Of a stretch of DNA of 64,000 bases, positions 33,778 through 43,416 are shown one piece after another (positions within the stretch are counted from its first letter, which is position 1; every line of letters starts with the position of its first letter). This stretch comes from Planococcus halocryophilus (GTDB lineage Bacteria > Bacillota > Bacilli > Bacillales_A > Planococcaceae): positions 62,001 through 126,000 of the forward strand of contig NZ_JAKVTG010000004.1 in the NCBI RefSeq assembly GCF_022489025.1, in the 5' to 3' direction. A model generated the notes under the pieces. That model had not been told where the DNA came from. It was given only the letters and a program-made list of their open reading frames with translations, and did not search any database. The position numbers were made by a program, and so were the translations under genes.

Positions 33778-34690
33778 TGCTAATATCTACAAGAAAATGA
33801 GGGCGTTGCTTTGTTTCATTATAAATTCGACCAATGTATTCACCAATCACACCAAGACTGATCAACTGGATTCCACCAAGTAACAGAATTGCTGTAATCG
33901 TCGTAAAGTAACCTGGAGCACCAATACCTTCTTTCATAATATTGTAGAGTGTAAAGAAAATATAAATGAGTGACAAGAACAAAACCAAAAAGCCTGTGTA
34001 AAAACAAACGCGTAAAGGCTTCATATTAAATGAAATAATGCCATCGATGCCATAATTGACGAGATTGCTAAATGACCATTTTGAATCGCCATCCGTACGC
34101 AATACATTTTCATAGTTAATGGTCTTTTTACTAAGACCGATCCAAGAGAACAAACCTTTAGAAAAACGATTGCTTTCACTTAATGCTAAAATGGCATTGA
34201 TGGCTTTACGACTTAATAAACGGAAGTCTCCTTCACCGTCTTGCAAATCCACATCAGTGATTGAATTAATGATTTTGTAGTAAAGAGAAGAAAACAAAGA
34301 ACGCACTTTAGAATCGCCTGTTCGAGATCGTTTGGCTACCACTTGGTTAAAGCCATCCTCATAGCCTTGAATCATTTCACCAATCAACGTAGGCGGATGT
34401 TGCAAGTCACTATCCATGACAATGGCTGCATCTCCTTTAATGCGTTTTAAGCCGGCGAGCATCGCGGACTCTTTACCAAAATTACGTGTTAGCGAAATAT
34501 ATTTTATATGTTCATGGGCTTCAGCTAATTTTAAAATTTCCTGTAAGGTGTTATCACTGCTACCATCATTAATGAACATAATTTCATAACGATAGGGAAG
34601 CGACTCTAGTTCCTGCATCAATTTATCGTACATTGCTGCAATATTGGCTTCTTCGTTATAAGCCGGAACCACGATCGAGATAAGCTTCAT
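33752..34690 (-). CDS. csbB: family 2 glycosyltransferase (CsbB-like, lipid-linked sugar synthesis)
   Basis: The 312-residue protein has a GT2 domain ('SIVVPAYNEEANI', 'MFINDGSSDNT', 'VMDSDLQHPP', 'DGEGDFRLLSRKA') followed by two transmembrane helices (about 230-255 and 265-290). This is the DPM1/GtrB/CsbB layout that charges undecaprenyl phosphate with a sugar on the inner face. B. subtilis CsbB uses UDP-GlcNAc and works with YfhO, which is encoded two genes downstream here. GAGGGG precedes the start. Confidence 0.9.
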   Translation of the reverse strand: MKLISIVVPAYNEEANIAAMYDKLMQELESLPYRYEIMFINDGSSDNTLQEILKLAEAHEHIKYISLTRNFGKESAMLAGLKRIKGDAAIVMDSDLQHPPTLIGEMIQGYEDGFNQVVAKRSRTGDSKVRSLFSSLYYKIINSITDVDLQDGEGDFRLLSRKAINAILALSESNRFSKGLFSWIGLSKKTINYENVLRTDGDSKWSFSNLVNYGIDGIISFNMKPLRVCFYTGFLVLFLSLIYIFFTLYNIMKEGIGAPGYFTTITAILLLGGIQLISLGVIGEYIGRIYNETKQRPHFLVDISNADEYHES

Positions 34691-34773
34691 TTTTATTTCC
34701 CCTCTCCAATTGGTACTGAAATGATTTGCTAGCTCCCATTACCCCTGCTATTTAAGAAGTGAGCATAAGAAAA

Positions 34774-34799
34774 TGAAACTTTCTAGCTTTATATACGTA
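34774..34799 (+). promoter_or_regulatory. consensus sigma-W (ECF) promoter of the Ter locus
   Basis: TGAAAC (34774-34779), a 16-bp spacer and CGTA (34796-34799) are an exact match to the sigma-W consensus. The leader to the first terD is about 165 nt. The related B. subtilis yceCDEFGH operon is a known target of sigma-W and other ECF factors, which supports this call. Confidence 0.78.
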
Positions 34800-34879
34800 T
34801 TAGTATACGTCAGGTGTTTTAAGAAAACATTTTTCTGAAGATTCAGCGTGTTTTTATAACCTTGGAAATTCCAAATGAC

Positions 34880-34905
34880 TGAACTTTCCGGTAAACTTTA
34901 TTCGT
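34880..34905 (+). promoter_or_regulatory. weaker ECF-like promoter candidate
   Basis: TGAACT and CGTT with about 17 bp between them lie closer to terD than the consensus sigma-W site. Only part of the consensus is met, so this is a candidate for a second sigma-M or sigma-X type start. Confidence 0.2.
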
Positions 34906-34972
34906 TGAATTTTACATGTTAGACCAATACCATTAAAATAGAATACATAATGATGAATGGAGAGTGTTAGGA

Positions 34973-35590
34973 ATGGCGATTAATCTTGTAAAAGGTCAAA
35001 AAATCGATTTAACAAAAGGACGTTCATCGCTTTCGAGCATTATGGTTGGCTTAGGCTGGGATCCAGTTGCAACCAAAAAAAGTGGAGGCTTCTTAAGTAA
35101 TCTATTAGGCGGCGGAGGCGGCGGCGGAGCTGACGTTGACTGTGATGCATCTGTCTTATTACTGGATGAAAACGGCAAGTTGACTGCAAAAGAAAACTTA
35201 ATCTATTTCGGCAATAAAAAAAGCAAAGACGGTAGCGTAGTCCATTCTGGTGATAACCTGACTGGAGAAGGCGATGGCGATGATGAAATGATCAATATTG
35301 ATTTGAAACGAATTTCACCATCAGTTCACCGTTTAGTTTTTGTTGTAAATATTTACAACGCACAGAAAAAGAAACAAGATTTCGGTATGATTGAAAATGC
35401 GTTTATTCGTTTGGTGGATAATCAGTCGAAAGAAGAACTGGTTCATTATAACTTAACAGAAAATTATGCTGGCAAAATGTCGCTAATTACAGGCGAACTT
35501 TACCGTCAAGGAACTGACTGGAAGTTTTCTGCGATTGGTGAAGGCGCATCAGAACCTGATATCGGATCAATTGCAAACAAATATTCTTAA
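34973..35590 (+). CDS. yceC: TerD-family protein with poly-glycine loop (YceC-like)
   Basis: The 205-residue TerD-family calcium-binding stress protein starts '[16 protein letters not shown]', with '[14 protein letters not shown]' as calcium site and an inserted '[13 protein letters not shown]' loop near residues 40-55 that also marks B. subtilis YceC. The usual end '[15 protein letters not shown]' is present. ATG 34973, ten bases after GGAG, is preferred over GTG 34964. It lies 14 bp before the second terD. Confidence 0.9.
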   Translation: MAINLVKGQKIDLTKGRSSLSSIMVGLGWDPVATKKSGGFLSNLLGGGGGGGADVDCDASVLLLDENGKLTAKENLIYFGNKKSKDGSVVHSGDNLTGEGDGDDEMINIDLKRISPSVHRLVFVVNIYNAQKKKQDFGMIENAFIRLVDNQSKEELVHYNLTENYAGKMSLITGELYRQGTDWKFSAIGEGASEPDIGSIANKYS

Positions 35591-35604
35591 GGAGTGTTGA
35601 AGTA

Positions 35605-36183
35605 ATGGCAATTAATTTATCAAAAGGTCAAAAAGTAGACTTAACTAAAAGTAACCCAGGCTTATCAAAAGTAGTTGTTGGTTTAGGATGGGATACAAAT
35701 AAATATGACGGTGGACAAGACTTCGACTTGGATTCTTCAGTCTTCCTATTGAATGGCGAAGGAAAAACAGCATCAGAAGCTGATTTCATCTTCTACAATA
35801 ATACAACTGGCGCTGCCGGTGCTGTAGAGCATACGGGCGATAACAAAACAGGTGAAGGTGACGGGGATGACGAACAAGTAAACGTTAACCTATCAGCTAT
35901 TCCTGCATCTATCGAAAAAGCCACTTTTGCAATCACAATCCATGATGCTGAAGCACGCGGTCAGAATTTTGGCCAAGTAAGCAATTCATATGTGCGTATT
36001 GTAAATGGTGATACAAATGAAGAGTTAATCCGTTACGACCTAGGTGAAGATTTCTCAATTGAAACTGCTGTGGTTGTCGGTGAACTTTACCGTCACGGCG
36101 GAGAGTGGAAATTTAATGCCATTGGCAGCGGTTATCAAGGTGGCTTAGAGTCGCTTGTAAAAGACTTTGGCTTAAACAGCTGA
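35605..36183 (+). CDS. yceD: TerD-family protein (YceD/YceE-like)
   Basis: The 192-residue protein has the full TerD domain with '[24 protein letters not shown]' and the calcium motif '[15 protein letters not shown]'. It is close to the third TerD at the end of the locus, which points to duplication. TerD proteins are found with TelA, TerC and stress-induced phage or metal resistance functions, but the mechanism is unresolved. Confidence 0.92.
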   Translation: MAINLSKGQKVDLTKSNPGLSKVVVGLGWDTNKYDGGQDFDLDSSVFLLNGEGKTASEADFIFYNNTTGAAGAVEHTGDNKTGEGDGDDEQVNVNLSAIPASIEKATFAITIHDAEARGQNFGQVSNSYVRIVNGDTNEELIRYDLGEDFSIETAVVVGELYRHGGEWKFNAIGSGYQGGLESLVKDFGLNS

Positions 36184-36193
36184 GAAAACGATG

Positions 36194-36225
36194 GAAAAGC
36201 AAGGAGACTATCTCCTTGCTTTTTC
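36194..36225 (+). terminator. internal terminator between terD genes and the biosynthetic module
   Basis: GCAAGGAGA and TCTCCTTGC form a 9-bp stem, extended by A/T pairs to about 14 bp, around a CTA loop, followed by TTTTT. It lies inside the Ter locus and should set a lower level for the downstream module or imply its own promoter. Confidence 0.8.
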
Positions 36226-36290
36226 TCCATTCATAAAGGAATGGATAATTTGAACGGGCTGTTACGGCAGCATGCCGGGAGGGATCATGT

Positions 36291-37436
36291 ATGAGACATT
36301 TTAACGGATTAACCGATTCTGATTTAAAGACTTTTTTTAAATATTCCCCGGCAGAATTTAACCGTGATACAAAACGGGAAACATTAAGTTTAGCATTGGG
36401 CGCAGCACTTTATACACCGGGATCTAGAGCGGATTTTGCTCAAAAAATTTTGAATGGTGAATATAGTAAAGGCACATTTGCTGGCTTAACCACATTAATT
36501 ATCTGCCTAGAAGATGCAGTAGCGGATACGGAACTAGAGCAAGCGGAAAAAAATGCAATAAGTGAATTTAAAAAGCTTGAAGAAGCAAGTGCTGAACAAT
36601 TGGCAGCAGGTCCCATTTTGTTTTTGCGAATCCGCACGCCGGATCAATTGGATAAATTGATCAAAACTGCCGGAAGCGCTTTAAGTGTTATAACAGGAAT
36701 TGTTTTTCCGAAATGTTCACCTGATACTTTACCATTGTTTTTTGATGCGCTCGATCGTGCCAGTGAAGCAGCTGGTAGAAAGCTATACGCCTTGCCTTTA
36801 CTTGAAACAAAAGAAGTGCTGTACAGCGAATCTCGTGAACAGACTTTAGCGGAATTATATGAAATTATACAGTCAGAAACAGAACGTATTTTGACCGTTC
36901 GCGTTGGGGCAACCGATTTTTCTAGTCTTTATGGCTTGCGGCGTCCAGCTGAACGGACGATTTATGATGTTCACATCATTCGTGATTGCCTGATTGCTAT
37001 ATTAAACCAGTTTGGTCGTTCAGAAGACGGGTTCACAGTTTCAGGTCCTGTCTATGAACATTTTTCGGTCGGAGAAAGACTTTGGCTTTCTTCAAAACCA
37101 GAACAAACCCTTTGGGAAGAAGTCCAACTGGATATATTAAACGGGTTTAAAGGGAAAACATGCATTCATCCTTCTCAAATTTCAATCGTTAATGCCGGAC
37201 ACATCATATCATTCGAGGCTTATGAAGACGCCAAATTAATCCTCAATGAAAGTAAGGGGAGAAATGGTGTTTTACAAAGTCCTAAACGCAACAAAATGAA
37301 CGAAGTAAAACCGCATTTGAGCTGGGCAAAAAAAGTAATTGCTCAAGCGGAAGTCTATGGGGTGCTGAATGAAAACTATCAACCAATCGACGTCCTCAAT
37401 CATCTCCGGGCGAACCAATTATCAAATCAATACTAA
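36291..37436 (+). CDS. TIM-barrel C-C bond lyase of the Ter biosynthetic module (HpcH/HpaI, citrate-lyase-like)
   Basis: The 381-residue protein has the CitE/HpcH-like pattern with 'LIICLEDAVADTELEQAEKN', 'LFLRIRTPDQLDKL', 'LPLLETKEVLYSE', 'RVGATDFSSLYGLRR' and 'GFKGKTCIHPSQI'. In Pfam this group is listed as the C-C bond lyase of Ter operons. In the comparative study of Ter systems by Anantharaman, Iyer and Aravind, it is proposed to act with a phosphoribosyltransferase and a HAD phosphatase on a nucleoside-like product. GGGAGGG precedes the start. Confidence 0.85.
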   Translation: MRHFNGLTDSDLKTFFKYSPAEFNRDTKRETLSLALGAALYTPGSRADFAQKILNGEYSKGTFAGLTTLIICLEDAVADTELEQAEKNAISEFKKLEEASAEQLAAGPILFLRIRTPDQLDKLIKTAGSALSVITGIVFPKCSPDTLPLFFDALDRASEAAGRKLYALPLLETKEVLYSESREQTLAELYEIIQSETERILTVRVGATDFSSLYGLRRPAERTIYDVHIIRDCLIAILNQFGRSEDGFTVSGPVYEHFSVGERLWLSSKPEQTLWEEVQLDILNGFKGKTCIHPSQISIVNAGHIISFEAYEDAKLILNESKGRNGVLQSPKRNKMNEVKPHLSWAKKVIAQAEVYGVLNENYQPIDVLNHLRANQLSNQY

Positions 37437-38739
37437 ATTATGGGATAACTTAAATATCCATATTTCAGTTACAGATGCTTATCTTGGGCTTTCACCAGAA
37501 TCGCTTTTTTCTGTAGCTTTACGTGTCAACAAAAAGCGTCAGTTTTTATTTGTTAGCAAGCTAATTGCCAAACATTTAGCTGTAAATCCTTCTGTAGCGC
37601 TTGGAACAGGAACGTTACTAGCTTCTTTGTTATTGGAAGAAGCAGGTCTTAAAGGGTATTCTAATACAACTTATCTTGTGGAAATGATTGAAACAGGTAA
37701 AGCCAATCGTGAACTAAGCATTGAATCACTCGAATTCAAAAAAGCGCTGCCGCAAAAAACGGTTTTTATCGGAATGGCAGAAACTGCAACAGGCCTTGGT
37801 CATTCGGTTTTTCAACATTTTGAAAAAGCGGCTTATCTTCATACAACCCGTGAAGAAATTGTTGGCATGACCCCATCTTTTGTCTTTGAAGAAGAACATT
37901 CCCACGCAACTTCCCATAAAGTATATGCACCTTCAGGAATGCTTGAAGAAGCTGAAACCATTGTGCTAATTGACGATGAAATTTCAACCGGCAATACTTT
38001 GTTAAATTTGGTTTGTGCATTGGATGATCAATTTCCTGGAAAAAACTACGTGTCGCTGTCGATTCTCGATTGGCGAAATGCTAGCCAACAAGAAAAGATA
38101 GAAAAAATGACAAGTAGCCGAGAAATTAGCTTGAAAATCTTATCGTTAATGTCCGGTGAGTTTGAACTAGTGCATAGCAGAGCACCTGAAGAACCTGAAG
38201 ATACAGTGTTAAATGGTACAGGAGAAAGGGTTCCGTCTATCGAAATGAGTGAAAACAAATTATCGGTTGTTTCGAAAACAAACCAACAGTATATTTCGCA
38301 TACGGGGCGCTTCGGCCTTACGAGTAAAGAACACGATGAAATCACAAGTTGGGTAGAAACTGCAGCAGCACAAGTTGCTAAAAAAAGCGATAAAGCATTG
38401 GTCATTGGAGTAGGGGAGAATATGTATTTGCCAATTCGTTTTGCTTTAGCATTAGGAGGCAATTCACGCGTACAGACGACGACGCGTAGTCCGATTTTCG
38501 CTGCAAAGACAACAGGCTATCCAATTCAAGAAAAAGCGAAGTTTGATTTACCAGATGCCGAAGGGATAAGCCAATTCATCTACAACTTGAATGAATTGGA
38601 TATTGATCGGATTTATTTACTTGCTGAATCGGTTATCGATTCCTCTGAATGGCAGCCCTTACTTGCTTATTTAGAAGAAAAAGCACCAGTAGAATGGATA
38701 TCTCTAACAACTACCAAAAGGAGTGAAGAAATCGAATGA
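37369..38739 (+). CDS. phosphoribosyltransferase with TRSP domain (Ter module)
   Basis: The 456-residue protein has a type I PRTase fold. The PRPP loop 'IVLIDDEISTGNTLLNLV' is near residues 203-220, and the C-terminal TRSP domain begins around 315, with the name-giving 'TRSP' at about 380. It is the PRTase_2-TRSP family of Ter operons. The start at 37369 overlaps the lyase gene by 68 bp. No other start codon appears for some 25 codons, so this is accepted. It ends in a 4-bp ATGA overlap with the next gene. Confidence 0.86.
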   Translation: MKTINQSTSSIISGRTNYQINTKLWDNLNIHISVTDAYLGLSPESLFSVALRVNKKRQFLFVSKLIAKHLAVNPSVALGTGTLLASLLLEEAGLKGYSNTTYLVEMIETGKANRELSIESLEFKKALPQKTVFIGMAETATGLGHSVFQHFEKAAYLHTTREEIVGMTPSFVFEEEHSHATSHKVYAPSGMLEEAETIVLIDDEISTGNTLLNLVCALDDQFPGKNYVSLSILDWRNASQQEKIEKMTSSREISLKILSLMSGEFELVHSRAPEEPEDTVLNGTGERVPSIEMSENKLSVVSKTNQQYISHTGRFGLTSKEHDEITSWVETAAAQVAKKSDKALVIGVGENMYLPIRFALALGGNSRVQTTTRSPIFAAKTTGYPIQEKAKFDLPDAEGISQFIYNLNELDIDRIYLLAESVIDSSEWQPLLAYLEEKAPVEWISLTTTKRSEEIE

Positions 38740-39845
38740 TAGCTACCGGTTTAGTAAAAACGAGTTATCCGAAAGAAGACATCACTTTCCTATTGAAAGA
38801 TGTAAGCGAAGTATTTACTGAAAGTACATTAGAAGAGCGCGAAAAAGCAGTTCAAACAGGTGCTCACTACGCAGAGCGCCTGCCGATGGAATATCGACCT
38901 TCTGATGAATATACAAAGCTTTATCATGAAACAGTAGTAAAAACGAAAGAACAACTGGCTTATTTAGTGGGCCTCGTAACACGGCGTATTTTTATGAACG
39001 CAGGAACAGATGATGTTGTCCTTGTATCTTTAGCGAGAGCAGGTAGCCCAATCGGCATCTTAATTCGCCGTTACGCTGAAAAAATATTGAATATGAAATG
39101 GCCACATTATAGCGTCTCTATTTTGCGTGATAAAGGAATTGATGAAAAAGCGATCGATTCAATACGTGCTGCACATCCGACAAGTCGCATTCAATTTGTC
39201 GATGGATGGACCGGAAAAGGGGCAATTCAAAAGGAATTGACCAAGGCGGTAAATCATCTCAATAAAACGAAAAACTTAAATCTCCATGATGATATGGCAG
39301 TACTGGCCGATCCCGGAGCGTGTGCAGTATTATTCGGTACGCGCGAAGACTTTCTTATTCCGAGCGCATGTCTGAATGCGACAGTATCGGGACTTGTGAG
39401 CCGAACCATTTTAAACAAACTGTATATCGGTGAAGATGATTTTCATGGTGCGAAATTTTACGGTGAATTGCTGGAAGAAGATTTATCAAATGACTTTGTC
39501 GATCAAATTACAGATTGTTTTAAGGGAACACAAGAAAGAGTCGAAAAAGACGCTGTCTCAACTCCCGTAACAGCAAAAAGAACGTGGCAAGGCATGAAAG
39601 AAGTCGAAGAAATCGGCCAGCAGATGTATCGTGAAACCGATTACCATTTGATTAAACCAGGCGTTGGTGAAACTACACGTGTTTTGCTCCGCAGAAGCCC
39701 GTGGAAAGTTCTTGTTAATAGCTTGGACAATCCGGATGTACATCATATTTTAATGTTGGCAAAAGAAAAAGACGTGCCGGTCGAAGTGATTCCAGACTTG
39801 TTTTATCGCGCAATCGGTTTGATCCGTTCAGGTAAAGAAATATGA
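38736..39845 (+). CDS. StiP family protein (PRTase-like domain with PELOTA RNA-binding domain)
   Basis: The 369-residue protein begins with the domain Pfam lists as StiP/PRTase_1, with 'VLVSLARAGSPIGILIRRY' near residue 90. It ends with a PELOTA-type RNA-binding domain (about 285-365), with 'RETDYHLIKPGVGETTRVLLRRSPWKVLV' and 'HHILMLAKEKDVPVEVI'. Its biochemical role is unproven: it has been labelled both a cysteine protease and a phosphoribosyltransferase. It overlaps both neighbours by 4 bp, so translation is coupled. Confidence 0.83.
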   Translation: MIATGLVKTSYPKEDITFLLKDVSEVFTESTLEEREKAVQTGAHYAERLPMEYRPSDEYTKLYHETVVKTKEQLAYLVGLVTRRIFMNAGTDDVVLVSLARAGSPIGILIRRYAEKILNMKWPHYSVSILRDKGIDEKAIDSIRAAHPTSRIQFVDGWTGKGAIQKELTKAVNHLNKTKNLNLHDDMAVLADPGACAVLFGTREDFLIPSACLNATVSGLVSRTILNKLYIGEDDFHGAKFYGELLEEDLSNDFVDQITDCFKGTQERVEKDAVSTPVTAKRTWQGMKEVEEIGQQMYRETDYHLIKPGVGETTRVLLRRSPWKVLVNSLDNPDVHHILMLAKEKDVPVEVIPDLFYRAIGLIRSGKEI

Positions 39846-40657
39846 CGGTATTATTCGCTAGCGATTTAGATCAAACATTGATTTATTCCTGTAATTCAAT
39901 GGGAATGGACATCACGGAAGAAGAGTTAGTCGAAGTAGAGCGCTACGAAGGCAAGCCTTTGTCGTTCATGACAAAAAAGAGTCAATCGGCACTATGGAAT
40001 ATTGGTGATTCAACCTTTTTTCTCCCAGTCACAACGCGTACTCAAGCTCAATACGAGCGAGTAACCGGTATTTTTGAAGGGCAACAACCACCACGTTTTG
40101 CAGTTATTTCTAATGGAGCGGTTATTCTAGAAAATGGGCAACCGATTAAAGAATGGTCCGACCAAATTCGCCAAACATGTATAGATCGTAAAACGGTTAT
40201 AAATGAATTGCTACCGGAAATTGAGCGACATTTTTCAGAAGACTGGGTAGTAAAAGTGAGAGAAGCAGACGATTGGTTTGTTTATTTAATCATCGATCGT
40301 GCTCGGTTTCCGGAAGACAAGTTGGATTTTTACACCACCACTTTTAAAAAGCTGGGCTGGGGATTATCTCTTCAAGGCAGAAAATTATATTTTATGCCAG
40401 AAAGCATTACGAAAGCAGGGGCAATGGAGTATATTAAGAAACGTATAGGAGCTAGCTATGTCGTTGCTGCTGGAGATTCGTTATTGGATCTTGATTTATT
40501 GGAAAGTGCGGATTATGGCATGCTTGCATCCCACGGTGAAGCTGCGAAAAATGCAGCTCCTACTTCAGCTCATATTCGTAAGACAGAAAATTACGGCATT
40601 AAAGCAGGCGAGGAAATTTTAGCTCGTGTTGCTGAGATATCACTGCAACGTCAGTAA
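39842..40657 (+). CDS. HAD-family phosphatase (Ter module)
   Basis: The 271-residue HAD hydrolase has the catalytic 'FASDLDQTLIYS' motif (D8 and D10), 'VISNGAVI', K at about 195 in the 'ITKAGAMEYI' motif and 'VAAGDSLLDLDLL' as motif IV. The cap is of the Cof/sucrose-phosphatase class. In the proposed Ter pathway this enzyme would remove a phosphate from the ribosylated product. It has a 4-bp overlap with the StiP gene. Confidence 0.86.
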   Translation: MTVLFASDLDQTLIYSCNSMGMDITEEELVEVERYEGKPLSFMTKKSQSALWNIGDSTFFLPVTTRTQAQYERVTGIFEGQQPPRFAVISNGAVILENGQPIKEWSDQIRQTCIDRKTVINELLPEIERHFSEDWVVKVREADDWFVYLIIDRARFPEDKLDFYTTTFKKLGWGLSLQGRKLYFMPESITKAGAMEYIKKRIGASYVVAAGDSLLDLDLLESADYGMLASHGEAAKNAAPTSAHIRKTENYGIKAGEEILARVAEISLQRQ

Positions 40658-40681
40658 GCAACAAAGCAAGGAGAGATTCCG

Positions 40682-42295
40682 ATGGTTCAATTGAATCCAA
40701 TCCCCGCTAAAACCTGGGATCCGGAGAAAATCGGGGAATGGCTGAAAAAACCGATAGTGGATCACAGTGAAACTAAAATTGAAGAAACTAGCATTACGTA
40801 CCCACAATTGATGGGCCAATATACAGGCATGACACTTGATGTGGATGAATATTTCGCATCAATCTATGACGTTATGGAAGAGTCAGAAGGTCGGTTAATT
40901 CGACTTTCTGACAAGATGAACAAGCATATTGAACAAGATCGATTGCGAACACTTCAAGATTTATTTGAAATGAATAAAAAAGAAAAAGGGTTATCACCCA
41001 GTAGAATGACAGCTTTTCTCGACGGTAAAGGACTACTCCCTAAGTTGAAAGACGCGGATCTCAATAGACGTTTGCGAATTGTGTTGATTGATATTCTGAA
41101 AGCGTTTCAAGCGCAATCAGGTGGAGATACGACTCATTCGTCTTTCCGCCGTGTAACGACAGACTTGGTTAAATGGATATTTAATCATATCGAACCTGAA
41201 ATTGAAAAGTTGGATCTAGAAAAAGGTTTGCCAGGATTTTTATGGTATGGCAGCGTTACAGAAAGTGAAACTTGGTTTTTGAAATTTGCTACAGCTTTTG
41301 GATTCCATATAATCGTCTTTGACCCAAAAGGAGAGCGTTGGTTTGAGAAAGCCATTGGAAGCGAAGGACTTCATAGTCATAGTTTCCAAGTAAATGCCGA
41401 TTCACTCTTGCCATTTCCGGAAGAAAAGCCAAAACGCGTAGGAACGGTCGCTTACCGAGCAACCCAAGAAGTAGATCGTCTTTTACATCATGATGATTCG
41501 GGACTCTATAAACCATTTCAATTCAAATCTTATTTAACACAATCCGTTCGATTGAAGACAACAATGGACGAAGCATTTATGCTTGCTAAAGAACGTGCGA
41601 TGGTTCGACCATCCTTTTCAGTGGGGAGTGGACGAGTCAACATTCCTGTCGTCTTTTCTAAAGTAATGGGCATTGAAAAAGACCGTAAACGTTTTTGGGA
41701 CAATGTTCATAACTTAACTGAGCGTGAAGACACGAAGTTGATTCGAAGTTTTCCGTTTATCGAAGAACGAAAAGGCAATCAGAAATTTCATTACCGCGCA
41801 GCGCTTGGAAAAAGTGGACAACTTGATCCTGAAAAGATGAAATCTGCACATTGGTGGAAATACAATAAGTTGCCTGACGGTGTGCAGACTGCAATTGCCG
41901 CTGCAATTGCAAGACATGTAGAAAAACCAATCTTGCAACCTCAAAGTAGCGAGTCGTTTGAAGAGCTGCAACTTTATGCTTTTTCGCAATCGATGGCATT
42001 ACCAGATTCGGTCATTCAATTGATTCAGCTGTTTGATTATCCGCAATTTGTACCAACAATGTTATTTTATAACGAAGAAAAAGATGGTGAACTGAGCCGT
42101 GCGGATGCTAATGCAATTGCATTAATTCATGTGTTTGGTCTCGATGTGATTGTCATCAATCCTCAAGGGCATCAAGATATTGAAAGATGGATTGATGCAG
42201 AGTCATTTGATACACACTGGCTCGATGAACGGAGCTTTAACGAGCCATACCGTGAGCCGTCCGTAGTGAAGAAAATCTTTAAAAAATGGCTATAG
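40682..42295 (+). CDS. yceG: YceG-family protein, putative component of the Ter biosynthetic module
   Basis: The 537-residue protein has a repeated design: two similar segments, one around residues 175-260 ('HIIVFDPKGERWFEKAIG') and another around 460-510 ('DVIVINPQGHQDIERWID'), each pairing a short acidic strand with a W-[IF]-[DE] end. Pfam describes the YceG family as a putative part of a biosynthetic module. B. subtilis YceG has similar length and is followed by YceH, as here. No enzymatic motif is obvious. Confidence 0.82.
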   Translation: MVQLNPIPAKTWDPEKIGEWLKKPIVDHSETKIEETSITYPQLMGQYTGMTLDVDEYFASIYDVMEESEGRLIRLSDKMNKHIEQDRLRTLQDLFEMNKKEKGLSPSRMTAFLDGKGLLPKLKDADLNRRLRIVLIDILKAFQAQSGGDTTHSSFRRVTTDLVKWIFNHIEPEIEKLDLEKGLPGFLWYGSVTESETWFLKFATAFGFHIIVFDPKGERWFEKAIGSEGLHSHSFQVNADSLLPFPEEKPKRVGTVAYRATQEVDRLLHHDDSGLYKPFQFKSYLTQSVRLKTTMDEAFMLAKERAMVRPSFSVGSGRVNIPVVFSKVMGIEKDRKRFWDNVHNLTEREDTKLIRSFPFIEERKGNQKFHYRAALGKSGQLDPEKMKSAHWWKYNKLPDGVQTAIAAAIARHVEKPILQPQSSESFEELQLYAFSQSMALPDSVIQLIQLFDYPQFVPTMLFYNEEKDGELSRADANAIALIHVFGLDVIVINPQGHQDIERWIDAESFDTHWLDERSFNEPYREPSVVKKIFKKWL

Positions 42296-42315
42296 CCAAA
42301 AAGGAGTGAAAACGG

Positions 42316-43398
42316 ATGACCAATATGCCAGATCAAATTGAACAACAAGAATTGGTGATGAAAGATGAAAACCAATTAAAAGTTCAGTTGAAAAAAGACC
42401 CTGAAGTTCTTCAATTAGCTGAAAAAATTGATCCGAAAAACCAAATCGCTTTATTGGAATTTGGCCGTGAGCCAGCCAATGAAATTTCCGCTTTTACTGG
42501 AAAAGTCTTAAACTCAGTTCAAGCAAATAGTATGGAAGAGTCTAGTGAATTACTGAAGCAATTAGGTAAAATTATGGACAAATTCGATAAAAAAGATTTC
42601 GTTGAAAAAAAAGGTTTTCTCAATAAAATTTTCAATAAGGGCAATAAAGTAATCGAACAATTATTTAATAAGTACCAAACGATGGGGACTGAAATCGATA
42701 AAGTATACATTGAAATTACAAAGTATGAAGGCGAAATGAAGAAATCGACAACAACTTTAGAAGAACTCTACAATCAAAACTTCAATTACTTCATGGAGTT
42801 AGAAAAATACATCGCAGCGGGCGACATTAAAGTAGAAGAATTAAGAGCACAAGAGCCAGCTGTTCGTGCAAAAGCAGAATCTGGAGATCAAATGGCATTA
42901 ATGGAACTAAACTCTTTGCAAAATGCCATTGAGCTTTTAGAACAACGTGTTTACGACTTGGAAATGGCAAAACAAGTTTCTTACCAGTCGGCGCCTCAAA
43001 TCCGTATGCTTCAACGTGGGAACACAAAGCTTATCGGGAAAATCAATTCAGCTTTTGTTACGACCATTCCAATTTTTAAAACAGGCTTGATCAATGCCAT
43101 CGCAGCTAAGCGTCAAAACTTAGTAGCCGAGTCAATGAGTGAATTGGATCGTCGCACGAACGAAATGCTGTTGAATAACGCTAATGATATTTCACGTCAA
43201 AGTGTAGATATTGCTAGAATGTCTGGTCAACCGAGCATCAAGATTGAAACCATCGAACAGACATGGGAGACTATTATGCAAGGGATGAACGACACACGCG
43301 AAATCGAGCAAGAAAATCGTAAAATGCGTGAAGAAGGACGTCTCCGCATCGAAGAATTGCAGAAGAAATATGAAGATGCTCAACGTAAAGCTAATTAA
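42316..43398 (+). CDS. yceH: toxic anion resistance protein, TelA/YceH family
   Basis: The 360-residue protein is mainly helical with long coiled-coil segments and lacks membrane spans. It has the TelA-family 'NQIALLEFGREPANEISAFTGKVL' N-terminal segment and 'AKQVSYQSAPQIRMLQRGNTKLIGKINSAFVTTIPIFKTGLI' core. TelA confers tellurite resistance in some systems. It is the partner of YceG and TerD in most Firmicutes. Confidence 0.92.
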   Translation: MTNMPDQIEQQELVMKDENQLKVQLKKDPEVLQLAEKIDPKNQIALLEFGREPANEISAFTGKVLNSVQANSMEESSELLKQLGKIMDKFDKKDFVEKKGFLNKIFNKGNKVIEQLFNKYQTMGTEIDKVYIEITKYEGEMKKSTTTLEELYNQNFNYFMELEKYIAAGDIKVEELRAQEPAVRAKAESGDQMALMELNSLQNAIELLEQRVYDLEMAKQVSYQSAPQIRMLQRGNTKLIGKINSAFVTTIPIFKTGLINAIAAKRQNLVAESMSELDRRTNEMLLNNANDISRQSVDIARMSGQPSIKIETIEQTWETIMQGMNDTREIEQENRKMREEGRLRIEELQKKYEDAQRKAN

Positions 43399-43416
43399 CT
43401 AGAGGAGGAATTTACG

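Noticed and set aside
34740-34780. Sigma-B promoter for the csbB operon (GTTTCA and GGGTAA on the minus strand)
   Set aside because: The spacing between the two elements is about 29 bp, far from the required 12-15 bp. The GTTTCA is the complement of the sigma-W -35 box.
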